A program made the position numbers and the translations under genes. 64,000 nucleotides of DNA, from positions 1,364,001 to 1,428,000 of the forward strand of contig NZ_JAMTCR010000002.1 of NCBI RefSeq assembly GCF_024171945.1, in the 5' to 3' direction. Shown piece after piece: positions 26,236 to 33,719 of the stretch. The DNA comes from Actinokineospora globicatena. Its GTDB lineage: Bacteria > Actinomycetota > Actinomycetes > Mycobacteriales > Pseudonocardiaceae. The notes under the pieces were generated by a model. It did no database searches. It was not told the DNA's origin and worked only from the letters and a program-made list of their open reading frames with translations. The stretch's first letter is position 1, and every line of letters starts with the position of its first letter.

Positions 26236-27561
26236 ATGTTCGTACGACGGATCGCCGTGATCGGCACCGGTTACGTGGGGCTGACCACGGGGGCCTGCCT
26301 GGCCTCCCTCGGGCACGACGTGATCTGCGCCGACGTCGACGCCGACAAGGTCGCCCGGCTGACCCGCGGTGAGGTCGACATCCTGGAGCCGGGTCTGGCC
26401 GACCTGGTCGCCGAGGGCATCGCCGCCGGTCGGCTCACCTTCGTGCTCGGCGCGGCCTCGGCCGTGCGGCACGAGCCGGAGGTCATGTTCCTGTGCGTCC
26501 CGACGCCGATGGGCGTCGGCGGCGTCGCCGACCTGAGCATCGTCGAGTCGGTGATCGAGGAGGTCCGGGAGCTGCTGCCCGCGGACTGCGTGGTGGTCAA
26601 CAAGTCCACCGTGCCGGTCGGGACCGCCGACCGCACCGAGGAGCTGCTCGACCGCGCCGACGTCGCCGTGGTGTCCAACCCGGAGTTCCTGCGGGAGGGC
26701 AGCGCAGTCTACGACTTCCTGAACCCGGACCGCATCGTCGTCGGCGGCAGCAAGCAGGACGCCGCCGAGCGGGTGGCCGCGCTCTACGCCAAGCTCGGCG
26801 CGCCCACGGTGCTGACCGACGCGCCCAGCGCGGAGCTGGTCAAGTACGCGGCCAACTGCTTCCTGGCGATGAAGCTGTCCTACGTCAACGCGGTGGCCGA
26901 GCTGTGCGACCGGCTCGGGGCGAACATCACCGACGTCACCGAGGGCATGGGCTACGACAAGCGCATCGGCCAGGCGTTCCTGCAGCCCGGCCCGGGCTGG
27001 GGCGGGTCGTGCCTGCCCAAGGACACCTCCGCGATGCTGCAGCTCGCGGACGCGGCCGACTTCGAGTTCCGGCTGATCCGGGCGACCATCGAGACCAACA
27101 CCCGGCAGCGCCAGCGGATGGTGGAGAAGGTCCGGCTGGCGGTCACCGGCAAGCGCAACGGCTCGCTGTCGCGCCGCCGCCTCGCGCTGTTCGGCCTGAC
27201 CTTCAAGGCGGGCACCGACGACCTGCGCGACTCCCCGGCCCTGGCCGTGGCCGCGCTGCTGCGCCAAGCGGGCGCTGACCTGGTCGGCTACGACCCGGCG
27301 CTGCGCCAGGACACCCAGCACCCGGACCTGTCCTCGGTCACCGTGTCGGACGACCCGTACCAGGCGGCGAAGGACGCGGAGGCGGTCATCGTGCTGACCG
27401 AGTGGCCCGAGTTCCGCTCGCTGGACTGGCAGCGGCTGGCCGAGTCGGTCCGCAACCCGATCGTCGTCGACACCCGCAACCTGCTCGACCCGGCCGTCGC
27501 CCGCCGCGCGGGCTTCGAGTGGATCGGCCTGGGCAAGCCGTTGCCCGCTCCGACGGCCTGA
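26236..27561 (+). CDS. UDP-glucose/GDP-mannose 6-dehydrogenase
   Basis: A 441-aa NAD-dependent dehydrogenase: Rossmann motif GTGYVGLTTGACLASLGH, the central block VKYAANCFLAMKLSYVNAVA, and the catalytic cysteine in GWGGSCLPKDTSA. It oxidises the C6 hydroxyl of a nucleotide sugar in two steps to the uronic acid, most likely UDP-glucose to UDP-glucuronate. The ATG at 26236 follows GGGGAGAGGT by 5 bp. It would supply uronic acid for the glycan made by the surrounding glycosyltransferases and, possibly, for amidation by the AsnB-like enzyme at the window start. UDP-ManNAc as substrate is not excluded. Confidence 0.93.
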   Translation: MFVRRIAVIGTGYVGLTTGACLASLGHDVICADVDADKVARLTRGEVDILEPGLADLVAEGIAAGRLTFVLGAASAVRHEPEVMFLCVPTPMGVGGVADLSIVESVIEEVRELLPADCVVVNKSTVPVGTADRTEELLDRADVAVVSNPEFLREGSAVYDFLNPDRIVVGGSKQDAAERVAALYAKLGAPTVLTDAPSAELVKYAANCFLAMKLSYVNAVAELCDRLGANITDVTEGMGYDKRIGQAFLQPGPGWGGSCLPKDTSAMLQLADAADFEFRLIRATIETNTRQRQRMVEKVRLAVTGKRNGSLSRRRLALFGLTFKAGTDDLRDSPALAVAALLRQAGADLVGYDPALRQDTQHPDLSSVTVSDDPYQAAKDAEAVIVLTEWPEFRSLDWQRLAESVRNPIVVDTRNLLDPAVARRAGFEWIGLGKPLPAPTA

Positions 27562-27574
27562 CCACCCGCGTTCT

Positions 27575-27609
27575 CCGAACCGCCGAGACCTCCCCCCTCG
27601 GCGGTTCGG
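27575..27609. terminator. 13-bp perfect stem-loop between convergent genes
   Basis: CCGAACCGCCGAG at 27575-27587 pairs with CTCGGCGGTTCGG at 27597-27609, followed by CCTTTCC on the plus strand. It separates UDP-glucose dehydrogenase from the converging PP2C-like gene. Confidence 0.8.
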
Positions 27610-27635
27610 CCTTTCCGGGGTCCTGGTCTGGGGCG

Positions 27636-28445
27636 TCAGAAGGTGATGACCACGAGCGCCTGGTCGTCGTGCGCCTTGGGCCGCGGCCACTTGAGGCCGT
27701 CCGGATCGTCGCGCTCCGCTTCCCGCACGGTGTCCAGGACGGCCTGGGGTCCGGCCGCGGTGGCCAGGTCGAGCACCTGCGCCCAGCCGAACAACCGGTA
27801 GTCGTCGACCCCGCACGACACCCCGTCGCTGGCCATGAGCACCGACCGCACCGACCCCCGTGGCCACGACCGCCGCATCGCCCGGTGCGCCGCCGCGGGC
27901 ACGGCTTCCGCCACCCAGTAGCCACCCTCTTGGTTCCGCAACGCCGACGTCTTGCGAGCCGACGCCCGCACCGCGGCCACGTGATCCGCCGAGTACCCGC
28001 CGCCCCCGCGTAACCGATCGCGGTAGCTCCCACGCGGCACGTGCCGTAATCGGGTGTCCGATAAGACATCCGGTTCCGGCGTGAACGCCACGACAGGGCT
28101 GTCCGCCAACACGAGCGCCTCCACGGTGTCCGCGTCCCACCGCACAATCGCCACAGTGCTACACGGACTCTCGCCCGGCGTGAACCCGTTTCCCCGCGCG
28201 ACGGACCGGATCGCCCCAGCCAACAGGCTCCCCAGATCCAACTCCGGCGCCGCCGACAACCGCGCGGCGACTTGGGCGCCGAGTTCCCCCGCGAACACCC
28301 CGCCACCAGGCAGGTCATCGCGCATCGAGGTGGCCCCGTCCAACAACACGACGGCATCCGGCAACACCAGCACAACGTCCTCACTGGGCCGCTGCTCGCC
28401 ACCCAGCCCTACACCCGCCGCCTCCGCTACCGCGATCTCCGGCAT
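27636..28445 (-). CDS. PP2C-like protein phosphatase domain protein
   Basis: A 269-aa protein starting at the ATG 28445 (MPEIAVAEAAG). It shows a divergent PP2C pattern common in actinobacteria: SEDVVLVLPDAVVLLDGATS near the N-terminus, CSTVAIVRWDADTVEALVLADS in the middle, LMASDGVSCGV and the closing DDQALVVITF, with acidic residues where PP2C enzymes bind Mn/Mg. It probably removes phosphate from serine/threonine proteins in the cytosol, but some relatives lack activity. The frame stays open upstream to 28757; that extension is low-complexity Gly/Ala/Val and is thought to be non-coding. Confidence 0.72.
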   Translation of the reverse strand: MPEIAVAEAAGVGLGGEQRPSEDVVLVLPDAVVLLDGATSMRDDLPGGGVFAGELGAQVAARLSAAPELDLGSLLAGAIRSVARGNGFTPGESPCSTVAIVRWDADTVEALVLADSPVVAFTPEPDVLSDTRLRHVPRGSYRDRLRGGGGYSADHVAAVRASARKTSALRNQEGGYWVAEAVPAAAHRAMRRSWPRGSVRSVLMASDGVSCGVDDYRLFGWAQVLDLATAAGPQAVLDTVREAERDDPDGLKWPRPKAHDDQALVVITF

Positions 28446-28857
28446 ACCCCCGATGCTCCCACCAACCCGATCCCCCCGCCCAACACCCACGGCGAGATCA
28501 ACTCCACCTCCCATTCCCACTAGTCCCATTACTGACGCCACCCCGCTCGCGACCAACCCCACCCGTCCTGCCGCGCTGCCCGCTCCAGCCGTCCACTCCG
28601 TCGCCGCCCCGGTGACGAGGTGCTCCGGACCGAGGGCCGCCCTCTGGAGGACGGCCGATCGCACTGCTCCTGTAGGCAAGCACGTGCCTTTGGCGTCGTG
28701 GAACGTGCGCAGCCAGGCACTCACCGCCACCCACGCGGCCGCCGCTCCTGTTGCCACTCCCGCTCAGCCCGACACTCGCTCGGGCCGCCCCCGCCCCCGC
28801 CCCCGCTCCTCGCGAGCCCGCGGGTCGTCACCAGGGGTCGGTCACGAGACCCACGTC
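28446..28857. other. Low-complexity intergenic region upstream of the PP2C-like gene
   Basis: About 410 bp without a convincing gene. A C-rich tract, CCCCC repeated three times with single G spacers, lies at 28788-28804 and makes the minus strand G-rich with quadruplex potential. The first 312 bp could encode an N-terminal extension of the PP2C-like protein, but the composition argues against it. Confidence 0.45.
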
Positions 28858-28901
28858 GTCAACTTGGGTTGACAAGCGGACTGTCGTCAACGTAAGTTGA
28901 C
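28858..28901 (+). promoter_or_regulatory. Tandem 16-bp operators over a leaderless promoter
   Basis: Two copies of GTCAAC-N4-GTTGAC lie at 28858-28873 and 28886-28901, 28 bp apart. TTGACA at 28869-28874 in the first copy is a good -35 and TAAGTT at 28893-28898 in the second can be a -10, placing transcription start at or next to the ATG 28905. Repressor binding would block both promoter elements. Confidence 0.7.
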
Positions 28902-28904
28902 GGC

Positions 28905-29114
28905 ATGGCTGAAGCGACACAGTTGGCCAGCGCGGCTGGTGATCGGGATCCCCGGGTGGGGCTCCGTGCGGTCGCCGCACTGCGGAAGCTGCTGGAGCAG
29001 TTGGAGGCGGTGCAGGTGCGCAGCGCGCGGCTCAATGGGTGGTCATGGCAGGAGATCGCGGCCGAACTCGGGGTGAGCAAACAGGCCGTGCACAAGAAGT
29101 ACGGGAGGAACTAG
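28905..29114 (+). CDS. Small helix-turn-helix protein upstream of the Clp-N gene
   Basis: A 69-aa protein: an N-terminal helix region with two Leu/Val-rich helices (VAALRKLLEQLEAVQVRSAR) followed by the helix-turn-helix SWQEIAAELGVSKQAVHKKY, typical of small actinobacterial regulators. The ATG lies 3 bp after the second operator and has no Shine-Dalgarno sequence, so the mRNA is probably leaderless. Its stop codon is immediately followed by the ATG of the Clp-N gene. It probably binds the tandem palindromes and represses its own operon (inference). Confidence 0.85.
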   Translation: MAEATQLASAAGDRDPRVGLRAVAALRKLLEQLEAVQVRSARLNGWSWQEIAAELGVSKQAVHKKYGRN

Positions 29115-29660
29115 ATGTTCGAGCGGTTCACCAAAGCGGCCCGGCTGGTCGTGCGGGACGGGGTCCACCTCGCCGAGCAGGACGAGGCCGCGCGGATCGA
29201 GCCCGAGCACCTGCTGCTCGCGCTCCTCAAGCAGGACGGCAGTCGCGGCACGGCGGTCCTCGCCCACCACGCCGTCACCACCGCGTCGGCCCAAGCGGCC
29301 ATCGACAGCATCCGCAGGCGCGGTGGCCTGTCGGATGCCGACGCGGCCGCACTCGGCGAGTTCGGCATCGACGTCGAAGCCGTCGTCGCCGCCGTCGAGC
29401 AGACCCACGGCGCGGGTGCGTTGAGCGGCACGGCTCGCCGCCCCCGCTCGATCGGCCCCCGCTGGCGGGTCCCCTTCTCCGGCGACGCCAAGCGCGTCCT
29501 CGAACTCAGCCTCCGCGAGGCGTTGGCCCGCGGCGACAAGTCCATCGGCGACGAACACCTGCTCCTCGCCATGCTCAAGGCGGGTGGTGTCGCCGCGGAG
29601 GCGTTGACCTCCCTGGGGGTCACCCACGAGAACGTCACCACCTACCTGCGCACCAGCTGA
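29115..29660 (+). CDS. Stand-alone Clp N-terminal domain protein
   Basis: A 181-aa protein with two Clp-N repeats and no ATPase domain: the first in residues 1-75 (EPEHLLLALLKQDGS) and the second in 110-180 (GDEHLLLAMLKAGG), joined by a basic linker. In ClpC/ClpA this domain binds adaptors and substrates, so a free copy may act as an adaptor or decoy for the Clp protease. GGGAGGA lies 5 bp before the ATG, inside the end of the HTH gene. Conserved pairing with the HTH gene suggests proteostasis-linked regulation. Confidence 0.88.
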   Translation: MFERFTKAARLVVRDGVHLAEQDEAARIEPEHLLLALLKQDGSRGTAVLAHHAVTTASAQAAIDSIRRRGGLSDADAAALGEFGIDVEAVVAAVEQTHGAGALSGTARRPRSIGPRWRVPFSGDAKRVLELSLREALARGDKSIGDEHLLLAMLKAGGVAAEALTSLGVTHENVTTYLRTS

Positions 29661-29670
29661 TCCGATCTCG

Positions 29671-29694
29671 GCACACCCCAGCGGCTGGGGGTGC
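29671..29694 (+). terminator. Stem-loop after the Clp-N gene
   Basis: GCAC-A-CCCCAGC at 29671-29682 pairs with GCTGGGG-GTGC at 29684-29694 with one bulged A and a very tight loop, 11 bp after the stop codon. Confidence 0.55.
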
Positions 29695-29723
29695 GGGTCG
29701 GCGTCCGCGTGGCGGTGCGCTCG

Positions 29724-30086
29724 CTAGACCTCCAGCACCGACAGGATGTTGCCCGCCGGGTCCGTGAACCACGCGATCGGTGGCCCGTACCCCCGCATGA
29801 TCCCCCGCTCATCGGTGTTCTCGTACTTCTCGAACCGCACCCCCTTCCTGATGAGTTCGTCCACAGCGGACTCGATGTCGTCGACCGGGAAGTTCAGCAC
29901 GGTGAACGTCGCGGCCACGTGGTTGGGCTTCGGGTAGACCAGCACCGTGCCGCCACCGCCGAGGGTCAGGGTCAGCATCCCGTTCACCTCGGACACCCGC
30001 AGGCCCAGCGTGCTGCTGTAGAACAGTTCGGCGGTCGGGATGTCGTCAACGGAGAAGCCGCTGAACGCCTTGGTCTCGTTGAACAC
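29724..30086 (-). CDS. VOC-family (glyoxalase-like) protein
   Basis: A 120-aa single-domain protein with paired beta-alpha-beta-beta-beta units: [21 protein letters not shown] at the start, [20 protein letters not shown], and the end [16 protein letters not shown], the common closing of lactoylglutathione-lyase-like proteins. The superfamily includes bleomycin-resistance, dioxygenase and isomerase members, and function cannot be assigned. The GTG start follows GGAGACC. It stands alone between converging and parallel neighbours. Confidence 0.85.
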   Translation of the reverse strand: MFNETKAFSGFSVDDIPTAELFYSSTLGLRVSEVNGMLTLTLGGGGTVLVYPKPNHVAATFTVLNFPVDDIESAVDELIRKGVRFEKYENTDERGIMRGYGPPIAWFTDPAGNILSVLEV

Positions 30087-30170
30087 GATGGTCTCCTCGC
30101 CTGTGTGGTGTGTCGCGTTCGAGTGTCCACGAGTTTTGTCAAGCCCGTCTTCATTTGTCCACAGGCATGA

Positions 30171-31253
30171 TCACGGAGTGACGGCGAGGAACAAGAACGC
30201 GCTGAACAGCGTCAGGTGCACGGTGCCCTGCAGCAGGGTCGCCCGGCCGGTGACCAAGGTCAACATGCTCACCAGCACGGTCAGCACCAGCAGCACCAAC
30301 TCCTTGGGCCCCAGGCCGAGCGTCAGCGGGCCGGTGAGCCAGATCGAGGCGATGGCGATCGCCGGGATGGTCAGCCCGATGCTCGCCAAGGCCGAACCCA
30401 GCGCCAAGTTGAGGCTGACCTGAAGCCGGTTGCGCAAAGAGGCTCGAACGGCGGCAACTGTTTCCGGTAGCAGTACCAGCAAAGCAATGACCACACCGAC
30501 GAATGACACCGGCGCGCCAGCGGACTCCACCGCAGCCTCTAGCGTCGGTGACACCGTCTTAGCCAACCCCACTACTGCCACAAGGCAAGCCAAGAGCAGA
30601 ACCAGGCTGGAAATCGCTGTCCGGGATGTAGGCGCTTCCGCGTGATCGTCCTCGGTCAGGCTTGTCTTGGGCAGGAAGTAATCCCGGTGCCGGACGGTCT
30701 GCACGAACACGAACACCCCGTACAGCACCAAGGACGCCACACCCGCGAACGCCAACTGCGAACCTGAGTACGTCGGCCCGGCCGTGCTCAGGGTGAACGT
30801 GGGCAGCACGAGGCTCAGCGTCACCATCGCCGTGATCACCGCGAGCGCGCCGCCCGAGGCGTGCGCGCGGAACTCCTGCACCCGGTGCCGCAGTGAGCCG
30901 ACCAGCAGCGCCAGGCCCACGATGCCGTTCGTCGTGATCATGATCGCCGCGAACACGGTGTCCCTGGCCAGCGACGCCGCCTTCTCGCCGCCGGAGACCA
31001 TCAGGGTCACGATCAACGCGACCTCGATGACCGTCACCGCGATGGCCAGGATCAGCGTGCCGAACGGTTCGCCGACTCGGTGCGCGACAACCTCGGCGTG
31101 GTGCACGGCAGCGGTAACTGCCACTCCTAGGCCAACGCACACCAGGGCTATCAGCACCGGCCCCAGGTCGCGGCCGTAAGAGATCAGGAGCACCAGTAGA
31201 GCGAACGGCGGGACGGCCAGACTCCAGCGGGGCAGTGTGGGAGCGGTGGTCAT
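30171..31253 (-). CDS. chaA: Ca2+(Na+)/H+ antiporter, ChaA type
   Basis: A 360-aa protein with about eleven membrane helices and the two inverted alpha repeats of CaCA exchangers: GEPFGTLILAIAVTVIEVAL in the first half and LLPETVAAVRAS plus NLALGSALASIGLTIPA in the second, with the conserved glutamates that bind the cation. ChaA-type proteins export Ca2+ or Na+/K+ in exchange for protons. A hydrophilic loop (residues about 197-212) separates the halves. The YczE-like gene lies 10 bp upstream on the same strand. Confidence 0.92.
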   Translation of the reverse strand: MTTAPTLPRWSLAVPPFALLVLLISYGRDLGPVLIALVCVGLGVAVTAAVHHAEVVAHRVGEPFGTLILAIAVTVIEVALIVTLMVSGGEKAASLARDTVFAAIMITTNGIVGLALLVGSLRHRVQEFRAHASGGALAVITAMVTLSLVLPTFTLSTAGPTYSGSQLAFAGVASLVLYGVFVFVQTVRHRDYFLPKTSLTEDDHAEAPTSRTAISSLVLLLACLVAVVGLAKTVSPTLEAAVESAGAPVSFVGVVIALLVLLPETVAAVRASLRNRLQVSLNLALGSALASIGLTIPAIAIASIWLTGPLTLGLGPKELVLLVLTVLVSMLTLVTGRATLLQGTVHLTLFSAFLFLAVTP

Positions 31254-31263
31254 ACCGCTGACC

Positions 31264-31914
31264 CTAGTGTCCGATTTTGGCCTCGGCCTGCGGACGCCAG
31301 GTCACGAACGGGAGGAACGCCTGCGCGAGCGGTCCGATCGCGAGCGCGTAGAGCAGCGTGCCGACGCCGACCGTCCCGCCCAACAGCCACCCCGTCGCGA
31401 GCACGATCACCTCGATACCCGTGCGCACCCATCGGATCGAGTACCCGGTCTTGGCCGAGACCCCGGTCATGAGCCCATCGCGCGGTCCTGGCCCTAGGCG
31501 CACGCCGATGTAGGCGGCGGTCGCGAGCCCGTTAAGGCCAACGGCGACAACCATCAGCACGATTCGGGTCGCCATGGCCTCTGGTGCAGGCACAAGCCAC
31601 AGCGTCAGGTCGATCGACGTGGACACGAGCAAGACGTTCGCGATAGTCCCAACGCCCGGTCGCTGCCGGATCGGGATCCAGCACAGCAGGACCAGCACGC
31701 TGGTGAGCGCGGTGACCGTGCCGAAGCTCAACCCGGTGATCTTGTGCAGTGCCTCGTGCAGCACGTCCCACGGTGCCAGGCCGAGAGCCGCCTCGATCTG
31801 CAGGCCCGTGCTGAAGCCGTAGAGGGCGAGGCCCGCGAAGAGTTGCGGCAGGCGTCTGCCCGGGCTCGTGCGCAGCGGGACGGGGGACAGGTTGGTGGGG
31901 GCCATGCGGACCAT
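31264..31914 (-). CDS. YczE/YyaS/YitT-family membrane protein
   Basis: A 216-aa protein with five or six membrane helices and the family blocks LYGFSTGLQIEAALGLAPWDVLHEAL, trimmed here to GLAPWDVLHEAL, and LGPGPRDGLMTG. Members of this family are often divergent from MocR-type regulators, as here, and are thought to be transporters of vitamin B6-linked or amino compounds (family context). The first ATG is 31914, with a second at 31905. The promoter shares the operator region 31926-31965 with the MocR gene. Confidence 0.85.
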   Translation of the reverse strand: MVRMAPTNLSPVPLRTSPGRRLPQLFAGLALYGFSTGLQIEAALGLAPWDVLHEALHKITGLSFGTVTALTSVLVLLCWIPIRQRPGVGTIANVLLVSTSIDLTLWLVPAPEAMATRIVLMVVAVGLNGLATAAYIGVRLGPGPRDGLMTGVSAKTGYSIRWVRTGIEVIVLATGWLLGGTVGVGTLLYALAIGPLAQAFLPFVTWRPQAEAKIGH

Positions 31915-31925
31915 CGTTGCCCAAG

Positions 31926-31965
31926 ATTGGCCCTTCTTCGAGGGCCAATCTGCGATAATTGGCCC
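31926..31965. promoter_or_regulatory. Three phased ATTGGCCC sites between YczE-like and MocR genes
   Basis: ATTGGCCC occurs at 31926-31933 and 31958-31965, and inverted (GGGCCAAT) at 31942-31949, so starts are spaced exactly 16 bp. A -10-like GATAAT at 31954-31959 lies 6 bp before the MocR ATG, indicating a leaderless transcript. The set fits MocR binding with direct repeats about three helical turns apart. Confidence 0.72.
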
Positions 31966-33408
31966 ATGCTTCCCCCTGGAGGACGGGTCTCAGCTGCGAG
32001 ATTGGTCCGCATGCTCGGCGAGTGGCGTGACCAAGGCAACAGGGCCGGGTCCGCCGGTCTCGCCGCGGGCATCCGATTGCTGCTCTTCGACGGCCAACTC
32101 CCGCCCGGCACGACGCTGCCCGCCGAGCGCGAACTCGCCACGGCTCTCGGCGTCAGTCGCACTTTGGTGGCCTCCGCGTGGGACCAACTTCGCGAAGAGG
32201 ACCTCATCGTCAGCAGACGAGGCTCTGGGTCGCGGACAACTCTGCCTGCCGCCCACGTCAGTGCGCCCTTCCCTGAGCGCCTTCAGCCCTTAGACCTCGC
32301 CACAGCAGCGCCGGGTGCGTTGCCTGGTGTTGGGCTCGCGGTAGACGCTGTGCGGGGCGCCTTCGCGCTAGAGCTGTCCTGTCACGGCTATATGGGCTAC
32401 GGCGTCGAGATCTTGCGTGAACGCCTAGCTCAGCGTTTCACCGCTCGCGGCTTGCCTACGACGCCGGATCAGATCCTGGTCACCAACGGCGCCCACCATG
32501 CCCTTGCGTTGGTCTTACGGGCCATGACGGCACCAGGGGACCGTGTCCTGGTCGAGCAGCCCACCTACAACAACGCTCTAGAGGCGATCCGCTCAGCGCA
32601 CGTCATGCCGGTACCCGTGCCGATGCCCGAGCAGGGATGGGATCTAGAGGGCGTCGAGGTCGTTCTCCGGCAGGCCGCTCCCCGTTTGGCCTACCTGATC
32701 GTCGACTTCCAGAATCCCACCGGCCGCAGGTTGGACGCCGCGGGCAGAGAGCAGCTGGCCGCGATCCTGCGCCGGGCGCGCACACCGGCGGTGGTAGACG
32801 AGACCCTCGTCGAACTCGACCTCGACGGCGACCCCTTGGACGGCCCGCCACCCATGGGGTGCTTCGAGGCCGACCTGGTCATCACCGTCGGATCGGCCAG
32901 CAAGTCGCACTGGGGCGGCCTCCGGTTGGGCTGGATCCGGGCCTCGGAGGAGGTCATCGGGCGACTGGCGGCGTCCCGGCGCGCCTTCGACCTCGGCTCG
33001 CCCGTGTTCGAGCAGCTCCTGCTCGCCCACCTCTACGCCGATCCGGAGCCGATGCTGCGCGAGCGCAGGGCGGAGATGGCGGCGAACAGGTCCGTGCTGG
33101 TCGACTCACTGCGTGAGCACTGCCCGGACTGGTCGTTCGAGGTCCCGCGCGGCGGCCTGAGCCTCTGGTGCGAACTCCCCGCGCCGATCGGCACCCGGAT
33201 CGCGGTGGCGGCGCAGACCGTGGGGGTCCGGGTGGCGCCCGCGTCCCGGTTCAGCGTCCACGGCGGGTTGGATCGACGGCTCCGGGTACCGTACACCCTA
33301 CCGGCGTCGGACCTGGTGGAAGCCGTGCGCAGGCTGGCAGCAGTGGCCGCGCGCGTCACCGGATCGCCTGGAACGCTCGGTTCCGACGGTCTAATCCCGG
33401 TCGCCTAG
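31966..33408 (+). CDS. MocR/PdxR-family transcriptional regulator
   Basis: A 480-aa fusion: GntR-type winged helix in residues about 15-80 (PPGTTLPAERELATALGVSR, RRGSGSRT) and a fold-type I aminotransferase-like domain thereafter (YGVEILRERLAQRF, TNGAHHALALVLRA, DFQNPTGR, GSASKSHWGGLRLGWIR with the PLP lysine). Members sense PLP or PLP-amino-acid adducts and control B6, GABA or transport genes. The ATG at 31966 directly follows an operator half-site and has no ribosome-binding site. A TTA codon lies at 32515. The likely target is the divergent YczE-like gene. Confidence 0.92.
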   Translation: MLPPGGRVSAARLVRMLGEWRDQGNRAGSAGLAAGIRLLLFDGQLPPGTTLPAERELATALGVSRTLVASAWDQLREEDLIVSRRGSGSRTTLPAAHVSAPFPERLQPLDLATAAPGALPGVGLAVDAVRGAFALELSCHGYMGYGVEILRERLAQRFTARGLPTTPDQILVTNGAHHALALVLRAMTAPGDRVLVEQPTYNNALEAIRSAHVMPVPVPMPEQGWDLEGVEVVLRQAAPRLAYLIVDFQNPTGRRLDAAGREQLAAILRRARTPAVVDETLVELDLDGDPLDGPPPMGCFEADLVITVGSASKSHWGGLRLGWIRASEEVIGRLAASRRAFDLGSPVFEQLLLAHLYADPEPMLRERRAEMAANRSVLVDSLREHCPDWSFEVPRGGLSLWCELPAPIGTRIAVAAQTVGVRVAPASRFSVHGGLDRRLRVPYTLPASDLVEAVRRLAAVAARVTGSPGTLGSDGLIPVA

Positions 33409-33505
33409 CTGGCCTCGCCGGTGTCGAGGCGGTACAAAGCCAATGCGCTGGATGGTGTAGTTGTTTGGACCTTTCGCCACCCGAGCGCGGCTCGACCTCG
33501 GTAGC

Positions 33506-33551
33506 ACCCCGGCGGTCGGCACAGCCCCGCGTTGTGCCGACCGCCAGGGGT
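33506..33551. terminator. Strong 18-bp stem-loop after the MocR gene
   Basis: Bases 33506-33523 pair with 33533-33551 with one bulged A and a 9-base loop, giving 18 base pairs. It sits in the 311-bp gap 33409-33719 between converging genes, where no gene was found. Confidence 0.75.
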
Positions 33552-33564
33552 GGCCGAGGGGGGA

Positions 33565-33599
33565 GCCCCGGCGCCGCGGGGGCATCGCGGCGCCGGGGC
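33565..33599. terminator. Second 14-bp stem-loop in the same gap
   Basis: GCCCCGGCGCCGCG at 33565-33578 pairs exactly with CGCGGCGCCGGGGC at 33586-33599 around GGGGCAT. With the hairpin 13 bp upstream it forms a strong double barrier to transcription. Confidence 0.72.
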
Positions 33600-33719
33600 C
33601 AGGTCCCGATCTGACCGGGCGCGGTCGGCAGATCGGGTTGGGAAATGGCTCTAGTGGCGGGAGGCCGCCGAGGGGGATGACCGGTCGTCAGGCAGACCAG
33701 TCCCGTGAGATCGACCCGG

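Noticed and set aside
28788-28804. Classic four-run G-quadruplex on the minus strand
   Set aside because: Only three runs of five G are present; a fourth long run is lacking, so it is mentioned only as G-rich sequence.
29724-30086. Bleomycin-resistance gene
   Set aside because: Generic VOC fold without specific resistance residues or context; only the superfamily is claimed.
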